From assembly GCA_001437855.1 (NCBI GenBank), contig LIBD01000016.1, positions 1 to 12,443 on the forward strand: 12,443 nucleotides of DNA. Direction: 5' to 3'. The notes under the pieces were generated by a model, which was not told the DNA's origin, did no database searches, and saw nothing but the letters and a program-made list of their open reading frames with translations. Both the position numbers and the translations under genes were made by a program. Below, in pieces: positions 8,169 through 12,443 of the stretch. Each line of letters starts with the position of its first letter. Within the stretch, counting starts at the first letter, position 1. Source of the stretch: Actinobacteria bacterium BACL4 MAG-120820-bin23 (GTDB lineage Bacteria > Actinomycetota > Actinomycetes > Nanopelagicales > Nanopelagicaceae).

Positions 8169-8879
8169 ATGCATGCACTTAGACCCATAACTGCTTCTCA
8201 TAAAATATTCACTCCTAACTCCAAAACTGCATTCGAGGTAGCCTTAGACCAAATGAGTAATGACAATTTATTACCTGCGGTAGTAGACCGAGATAAAGAA
8301 ACCTTAGCGCAAAGAAAAGTAAGGTTTGAAAATGATGCATTAGTTTTTACATCACAACTTTACGGCGCAGCACTTCGTTATACGAAAAATACTCACGATG
8401 CTCAAGACTTAGTTCAAGATACCTATGCAAAGGCTTTTACTAGCTTTCATCAATTTGAGCCAGGCACCAATTTAAAAGCTTGGCTATATAGAATTCTGAC
8501 AACAACATTTATAAATAATTATCGAAAAGATAAACGACGACCACAAATCTCAGCGGGTGAAGTTGAGGATTGGCAAATTGCAGATGCTTCTTCACACACA
8601 AGTGATCAAGGAAAATCAGCCGAAGACGAAGCCCTAGAAGGTATTGCAGACAAAGATGTAAAAGAAGCATTAAGTGCAATGCCAGAAGAATTTAGAATTG
8701 CTGTTTATCTTTCAGATGTCGAAGGTTTTTCATATAAAGAGATAGCAGAGATTACTAACGTACCAACTGGCACGGTAATGTCGAGATTACACAGAGGTAG
8801 AAAACTACTCCGCACCTCCCTTGCTACCTACGCTAAAGAAAGAGGATTTGGGAAAAATAAAGCTGGTGATAAGTCATGA
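8169..8879 (+). CDS. sigR: ECF sigma factor, SigR/SigH (ECF12-like) family
   Basis: This RNA polymerase sigma factor is expected to direct the thiol-oxidative stress response. The 236 residues hold a region 2 domain (about 55-120), with DAQDLVQDTYAKAF (77-90) and GTNLKAWLYRILTTTFINNY (99-118), and a region 4 helix-turn-helix (about 163-215) with EGFSYKEIAEITNVPTGTVM (185-204). These stretches closely resemble Streptomyces SigR and mycobacterial SigH. Two starts are possible. The ATG at 8169 adds 28 residues before the ATG at 8253, where a GAGGT (8235-8239) lies 13 bases upstream. The longer form fits a leaderless transcript from the adjacent promoter. The shorter form resembles the main SigR length. 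The stop overlaps the rshA start as ATGA (8876-8879), so the two genes are translationally coupled. The family is certain; the true start is not. Confidence 0.93.
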   Translation: MHALRPITASHKIFTPNSKTAFEVALDQMSNDNLLPAVVDRDKETLAQRKVRFENDALVFTSQLYGAALRYTKNTHDAQDLVQDTYAKAFTSFHQFEPGTNLKAWLYRILTTTFINNYRKDKRRPQISAGEVEDWQIADASSHTSDQGKSAEDEALEGIADKDVKEALSAMPEEFRIAVYLSDVEGFSYKEIAEITNVPTGTVMSRLHRGRKLLRTSLATYAKERGFGKNKAGDKS

Positions 8880-9277
8880 GTTTTAACAACAATGAGTTTA
8901 TTAATTGTGATCAAGTATTGCCTAATATAGTTTTGTATATCGATCACGAGTTATTTGATTCTGAAGAAGTAGTCTTGGTGGAGAATCATTTTGGCGGTTG
9001 CACACCGTGCAGATCAAAAATGGAGCAAGAAGCCCACAACTTGAACCTAGTTCGAAACTTGTTGTGTAATGCTTTAGCTGAACAGGCTCCAGATGATTTA
9101 AATGATCGAATAAATACCCAAATAGAAGATTTATACAATCAAATGCTTAGGTCAAGCCAAACTCAGAGTATTACTGAATTTACCTTCACTCAAACAACTT
9201 ATACGGAATTTACCGATGATGGAGCGACTCAAATTGAAATAACTCGCGAAATACGCAGGGAGTTCCCGCTAGAGTAA
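8876..9277 (+). CDS. rshA: Zinc-binding anti-sigma factor (RsrA/RshA, ZAS family)
   Basis: This protein should bind and silence the upstream sigma factor under reducing conditions and release it when its cysteines are oxidised. The ZAS signature HxxxCxxC is present as NHFGGCTPC, with His38, Cys42 and Cys45. Cys11 (NCDQVL) matches the N-terminal cysteine of Streptomyces RsrA, and Cys64 lies where RsrA has its CC pair. All the expected zinc or disulfide residues are therefore available. The 133-residue product is longer than Streptomyces RsrA (about 105). The extra C-terminal stretch, about 90-133, is rich in Thr, Phe and Glu, contains TEFTFTQTTYTEFT, and looks beta-prone, not helical. The start overlaps the sigR stop by 4 bases, typical of sigma/anti-sigma pairs. 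The role is strongly supported by motif and position; the tail function is unknown. Confidence 0.92.
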   Translation: MSFNNNEFINCDQVLPNIVLYIDHELFDSEEVVLVENHFGGCTPCRSKMEQEAHNLNLVRNLLCNALAEQAPDDLNDRINTQIEDLYNQMLRSSQTQSITEFTFTQTTYTEFTDDGATQIEITREIRREFPLE

Positions 9278-9296
9278 TTACTAAATCACTAATGTT

Positions 9297-9755
9297 GTGA
9301 TTGTGAAAGCTGAGCAAGTAATGGGCGCCATTGGTATGGCTAATATGACTATTCGCCCTGGAGATACTTATGTTGCGCAGGGAGTAAATGATCTGCCAGT
9401 AGTTGGCTCAAATCAGATTTCAGCTTTAATGGAGAGTGCTTGCAGTACAGCAATAATTGAATTTTTAGATTTTGGTGAAACAACAGTTACAACTAATTTA
9501 CAAATCCAAATTCAAGGTGCTGTAGGCATTGATCATGAAATTCATGCAACAGCCAGATGTCTTGGATTAGACGAAGGTATATTACAATTTGAAGTAGAGG
9601 TTCACCAGAGCGCGAGATTAGTAGCTTCAGGTTTTATCACTCGTAAATTTGTAGAACGAGTCTCTTTTATGGCACGCGTTGCCGCAGAAACAATGGTTGC
9701 TGAAAAAGAAAATCAAGTTAGTGAAAAGAAAATCGCTAGCAGCCTAAATATTTAA
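9297..9755 (+). CDS. Hotdog-fold protein, FlK-like thioesterase family
   Basis: The 152-residue protein resembles the fluoroacetyl-CoA thioesterase (FlK) branch of hotdog-fold proteins. Residues about 41-50 read ISALMESACS, like the FlK helix that carries its catalytic glutamate; here this is Glu46. Two beta-rich stretches follow (61-88 and 95-122), as expected for the fold. By eye, the FlK histidine position aligns with a hydrophobic residue near 69-71, so the chemistry may differ or the protein may only bind an acyl-CoA. The last 20 or so residues are charged and probably disordered. The GTG at 9297 is the longest start; GTG 9303 and ATG 9321 are also in frame, and none has a clear Shine-Dalgarno site. 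It begins 19 bases after rshA on the same strand, so it is probably in the sigR operon. Its substrate cannot be read from the sequence. Confidence 0.7.
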   Translation: MIVKAEQVMGAIGMANMTIRPGDTYVAQGVNDLPVVGSNQISALMESACSTAIIEFLDFGETTVTTNLQIQIQGAVGIDHEIHATARCLGLDEGILQFEVEVHQSARLVASGFITRKFVERVSFMARVAAETMVAEKENQVSEKKIASSLNI

Positions 9756-9767
9756 GCCACTAGCGAT
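9732..9767. terminator. Bidirectional terminator between hotdog gene and sodN
   Basis: ATCGCTAG (9732-9739) and CTAGCGAT (9760-9767) are a perfect 8-base inverted repeat. Inside it, GC/GC (9742-9743 with 9756-9757) and TAAA/TTTA (9745-9748 with 9751-9754) also pair, leaving small internal mismatches. On the minus strand the hairpin is followed at once by TTTCTTTT, a good U-tract for sodN. On the plus strand the T-run (9778-9783) comes about 10 bases later, so termination of the sigR group may be weaker. The hairpin contains the stop codon of the hotdog gene. Confidence 0.75.
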
Positions 9768-9774
9768 AAATTAA

Positions 9775-10182
9775 TTATTTTTTGGTTGCCCAGAAAATTT
9801 CTGCAATTTCATCGATTTTGCTTAGAAGTTTTTCTGCAACAGCAACCTCATTAGTACCCTTACTACCTCCGGCACCGGCTAACTTAGTTGCCTCATTAAA
9901 TAACACATGAAGTTGTGGGTAGGCCTCAAAATGATTTGGTTTAAAGTAATCTGTCCACAATACCCATAAGTGATGCTTAACTAGCTCTGACCTTTCCTCT
10001 TTAATGGCAACAGCACGGGCTTTGAAATCATTATCACTGCTGGCAGCATATTTTTCCATACAAGCTTTTACAGATTGAGCCTCAATTTTTGCCTGTGCTG
10101 GATCGTAAACTCCGCATGGTAGATCACAATGGGCATAAACTGTCTGCGCTGGCTTAATTAATTTCTCTAATAGATTTAGCAT
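9775..10182 (-). CDS. sodN: Nickel superoxide dismutase precursor
   Basis: The enzyme converts superoxide to oxygen and hydrogen peroxide using nickel, and is a cytoplasmic hexamer in Streptomyces. The 135-residue precursor has a 17-residue propeptide (MLNLLEKLIKPAQTVYA) before the nickel hook HCDLPCGVYDPAQAKIEA. Cleavage after Ala17 would expose His1 and leave a 118-residue mature protein, close to the 117 of S. coelicolor SodN. His1, Cys2 and Cys6 of the mature form are the nickel ligands, and Tyr9 is also kept. The downstream block KHHLWVLWTDYFKPNHFE is conserved in the family. An extra cysteine occurs at mature position 24. A good ribosome site precedes the ATG. The gene is divergent from its likely maturation peptidase, sodX, with 51 bases between starts. 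In Streptomyces this gene is repressed by the nickel regulator Nur; no Nur gene is visible here. Confidence 0.97.
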   Translation of the reverse strand: MLNLLEKLIKPAQTVYAHCDLPCGVYDPAQAKIEAQSVKACMEKYAASSDNDFKARAVAIKEERSELVKHHLWVLWTDYFKPNHFEAYPQLHVLFNEATKLAGAGGSKGTNEVAVAEKLLSKIDEIAEIFWATKK

Positions 10183-10186
10183 TTAT

Positions 10187-10192
10187 CTCCCT
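10187..10192 (-). promoter_or_regulatory. Ribosome binding site of sodN
   Basis: AGGGAG on the minus strand ends 4 bases before the sodN ATG. It is the clearest Shine-Dalgarno sequence in the window, where several other genes have weak or no such site, and it supports the ATG at 10182 and hence the 17-residue propeptide. Confidence 0.75.
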
Positions 10193-10219
10193 GGTTTAAT
10201 GATTAGTAATCTTGTGGTG

Positions 10220-10233
10220 GCAGAATACTCTGC
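10220..10233. promoter_or_regulatory. Palindrome abutting the sodX start codon, possible operator
   Basis: GCAGA-ATAC-TCTGC is a perfect 5-base inverted repeat around a 4-base centre. It ends exactly one base before the sodX ATG, inside the 51-base gap shared with sodN. Its position would let a bound regulator block the start of sodX and perhaps affect sodN. It does not clearly match the Streptomyces Nur box as I recall it (TTGCAA-type arms). A short palindrome may also occur by chance. Confidence 0.35.
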
Positions 10234-10551
10234 ATGTTCGGGTTTAGCACAGTAGAGGTTTCAGGAAACTCTATGGCTCCAACCTATAATGCTGGAGATT
10301 GGCTATTGGTTAGATATCTAAGTGGCAAAAAGCACACCTTAGAAGTAGGAAAGGTGTACTTAGTTGAAGATCCACAGCGACCAGGAATTAGGCTACTTAA
10401 AAGGCTAATACAGAGCCGCAGCGAGCATGGCGTGATGAGATATTGGGTGGAAGGTGACAATTTACAAAGTACCGATTCTCGGGCCTGGGGATGGCTTGAG
10501 CAGAATCAATTACTAGCTAGAGTTTTAATAAGGTATAAAAAAGGAAATTAA
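10234..10551 (+). CDS. sodX: Nickel-type superoxide dismutase maturation protease (S26 family)
   Basis: This is a small signal-peptidase-I-like serine protease, expected to remove the SodN propeptide so that the new N-terminal histidine can bind nickel. The 105 residues keep the S26 core: GNSMAPT with nucleophile Ser13, RLLKRL with general base Lys56, and the box E region GDNLQSTDSRAWGWL (about 74-88). There is no N-terminal transmembrane anchor, unlike classical signal peptidase I, which fits a cytoplasmic substrate. Pairing next to sodN is the usual arrangement for SodX. The ATG at 10234 follows directly after a short palindrome and lacks a Shine-Dalgarno site, so the message may be leaderless. 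The last 4 bases (TTAA, 10548-10551) overlap the stop of the convergent kgd gene. The role is inferred from motif plus context. Confidence 0.93.
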   Translation: MFGFSTVEVSGNSMAPTYNAGDWLLVRYLSGKKHTLEVGKVYLVEDPQRPGIRLLKRLIQSRSEHGVMRYWVEGDNLQSTDSRAWGWLEQNQLLARVLIRYKKGN

Positions 10552-12443
10552 CGAGTAAAAGCTTCAGTCATTAAAGCTTTTTCTTCCTCTTCATGCAGAT
10601 GGTGGTTTCCTGTTGCAGGACTGGCGGTTGCACGTCTGGAAACTCTACGGAATGTTCGATTATTTAATTCTTCATGCGCAACAAATGCCTCATTGACCGC
10701 TAATGCAACAAATGGCCAAGGACCTTGGTTAGCTGGTTCATCTTGCACCCAAAGTAGTGTGGCATTTGGATGCTTCTTAGCTTCAGCAATAATATCCTCA
10801 ACTGGAAGTGGATATAACCGCTCAACTCTTGCAATCGCAGTTGAGTGTTCACCCAATTTATCTCGCTCTGCAATTAAATCGTAGTAAACCTTTCCGGATG
10901 TGAAGATCAATCTTGTTGCATTTGTAACTTTGTCATCTGGAATAAATGATCTAAATTTTCCAGAAGTAAAATCTTTTAACCCACTTGCTGCTGCCTTTAA
11001 TCTAAGCATTGATTTTGGCTCAAATACTATTAATGGTCTTCTAGATGGATTTTTCATATGCCAACGCAGTAAATGGAAGTAGGAGGCAGGGGTTGAAGGT
11101 TGAGCAACGGTCATGTTTTGTTCTGCACACAGCGCTAAGAATCTTTCAATGCGTCCGGAGGAGTGATCTGGCCCTTGACCTTCGTAACCATGAGGCAGTA
11201 GTAGAACTATAGAGGATCTTTCGCCCCACTTTTGTAGAGCAGAAGAGATAAATTCATCAATTACGGTTTGAGCACCATTTGCAAAATCTCCAAATTGAGC
11301 CTCCCAGATAACAAGTGCATCATCACGTTCAACTGAGTATCCATATTCAAATCCCATTACCGCATACTCTGAAAGTAGTGAATCGTAAATATGGAATTGA
11401 TTTGGATCTTTCACTAATGATCTGAGTGGGAAAAATTCAGCACCAGTCTCCTTATCCACCACAACAGCATGCCTATTACTAAAAGTTCCTCGCCTTACAT
11501 CTTGGCCACTCATTCTTATTGGATGGCCTTCTAGGAGTAAAGAACCAAACGCAAACATCTCGCCAGCTGCCCAATCAACCGTTGATTCATCCAACATTTC
11601 TATTCGCTTTAAAAGTTGTGGCATCAGTTTTGGATGTACTTTGAAATTATCTGGCATTGTAGATTGAGTATTTGCAATCTTACGTAAATCCGCCTCAGCT
11701 ACTGCCGTATCAACTGTTTTAGGTGATGGCACTATAGGAGCTTTCCAGTTCGGATCACTCTCAGGCCCAGTATTATGAACTGCAGTAAACACACCTTCTA
11801 ATTGCTGCTGGTAATCTCGCAAGACCTCTTCAGCCTCTTCGACAGTTATGTCACCTCGACCAATCAATGCCTCGGTATAAAGTTTTCTAGTTGAACGCTT
11901 GGCGTCAATAAGTTTGTACATTAGTGGTTGGGTAAAACTTGGCTCATCGCCTTCATTATGGCCTCGTCGACGGTAGCAAATCATGTCAATCACTACATCT
12001 TTATTGAACATTTGTCGGTATTCAAAAGCCACTTTTGCAATCCGAACACAAGCTTCAGGATCATCGCCATTAACATGAAATACCGGAGCCTGAATCATCT
12101 TTGCAATATCAGTTGAGTAAGTTGAAGATCGTGCAGCATGTGGCGAAGTTGTAAAGCCAACTTGGTTATTTACAATAATATGAATCGTGCCACCAGTTCG
12201 ATAACCTTTTAGTAAAGATAATGAAAGAGTTTCAGAAACTACACCTTGGCCAGCAAAAGCGGCATCACCATGCAGAAGAATTGGTAAAACTGGATATGAA
12301 GTTTGTTCATCAACTGTTAAATCTCCAGCCTTTGATCTTAATTTATCTTGCTTAGCTCTAACTATTCCCTCTAATACCGGATTTACTGCCTCTAAGTGAG
12401 AAGGATTTGCTGCTAAATAAATCTTGGTTGTGGCACCAGATTC
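10548..12443 (-). CDS. kgd: 2-oxoglutarate dehydrogenase E1 / 2-oxoglutarate decarboxylase, C-terminal part
   Basis: This is the thiamine-diphosphate-dependent E1 component of the TCA cycle step from 2-oxoglutarate to succinyl-CoA. The frame stays open from the window edge to the TAA at 10548-10550, giving 631 residues; the true start lies beyond base 12443, so the internal ATG at 12098 is not the start. Near the visible beginning are NPSHLEAVNPV (13-23), HGDAAFAGQGVVSETL (58-73) and VNNQVGFTTSP (91-101), which form the thiamine and magnesium site. Further on are CYRRRGHNEGDEPSFTQP and the transketolase-like region ending FRRVSRRATASPATG. This fits actinobacterial Kgd/OdhA/SucA. In that group the N terminus often carries a fused succinyltransferase-like domain; that part would be outside the window and cannot be confirmed. 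Two bases separate its stop from the last sense codon of convergent sodX, and the stops overlap. Confidence 0.94.
   Translation of the reverse strand, partial: ESGATTKIYLAANPSHLEAVNPVLEGIVRAKQDKLRSKAGDLTVDEQTSYPVLPILLHGDAAFAGQGVVSETLSLSLLKGYRTGGTIHIIVNNQVGFTTSPHAARSSTYSTDIAKMIQAPVFHVNGDDPEACVRIAKVAFEYRQMFNKDVVIDMICYRRRGHNEGDEPSFTQPLMYKLIDAKRSTRKLYTEALIGRGDITVEEAEEVLRDYQQQLEGVFTAVHNTGPESDPNWKAPIVPSPKTVDTAVAEADLRKIANTQSTMPDNFKVHPKLMPQLLKRIEMLDESTVDWAAGEMFAFGSLLLEGHPIRMSGQDVRRGTFSNRHAVVVDKETGAEFFPLRSLVKDPNQFHIYDSLLSEYAVMGFEYGYSVERDDALVIWEAQFGDFANGAQTVIDEFISSALQKWGERSSIVLLLPHGYEGQGPDHSSGRIERFLALCAEQNMTVAQPSTPASYFHLLRWHMKNPSRRPLIVFEPKSMLRLKAAASGLKDFTSGKFRSFIPDDKVTNATRLIFTSGKVYYDLIAERDKLGEHSTAIARVERLYPLPVEDIIAEAKKHPNATLLWVQDEPANQGPWPFVALAVNEAFVAHEELNNRTFRRVSRRATASPATGNHHLHEEEEKALMTEAFTR

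Noticed and set aside
12096..12098. ATG as the start of the kgd product
   Set aside because: The frame stays open to the window edge and the upstream 115 codons encode conserved thiamine-binding motifs, so the gene simply continues out of the window.

Overview
The window looks like chromosomal DNA from a small, streamlined, AT-rich actinobacterium. The freshwater acI lineage (Nanopelagicales) fits best, but that is inference. The gene content is actinobacterial: a PDZ/Lon-like protease next to a UPF0182 membrane protein, a SigR/SigH-type sigma factor with a zinc-binding anti-sigma factor beside a divergent aroA-rsgA pair, a nickel superoxide dismutase with its SodX-type maturation peptidase, and a large actinobacterial-type 2-oxoglutarate decarboxylase/dehydrogenase E1 gene. 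Genes are packed tightly, with overlaps of 4 to 8 bases or gaps of about 2 to 100 bases. No stretch over 300 bases lacks a gene. I see no insertion sequence, prophage, integrase or CRISPR array.

Layout. Bases 1-303 (+) hold the C-terminal end of a Lon-like protease. Then come the UPF0182 protein (323-3259, +) and an initiator tRNA-Met (3314-3390, +). Running the other way from 8064 down to 3393 is aroA - rsgA - copper ATPase, probably one operon: aroA and rsgA overlap by 8 bases, and rsgA and the ATPase are 15 bases apart. Divergent from aroA is sigR - rshA - hotdog-fold protein (8169-9755, +), preceded by a sequence matching the SigR-type promoter consensus GGAAT-N18-GTT. A hairpin between 9732 and 9767 separates this group from the convergent sodN (10182 to 9775, -). 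sodN is divergent from sodX (10234-10551, +), and sodX converges with, and overlaps by 4 bases, the end of kgd/sucA (10548 to beyond the window, -).

How the genes work together. sigR-rshA is a thiol-redox switch: oxidation of the zinc anti-sigma factor should free the sigma factor, which then probably transcribes its own operon. The hotdog protein may be co-transcribed with it. SodX is expected to expose the His-Cys-x-x-Pro-Cys nickel hook of SodN. aroA (shikimate pathway) and rsgA (30S subunit maturation) are housekeeping genes, and the copper exporter rides at the end of their transcript. The central region is therefore rich in oxidative and metal stress functions. Most genes here are well-known families. 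I did not find a clear unknown system. The best leads are the sigR promoter with two possible starts, the unusual tail of the anti-sigma factor, and the hotdog protein with an apparently altered active site.
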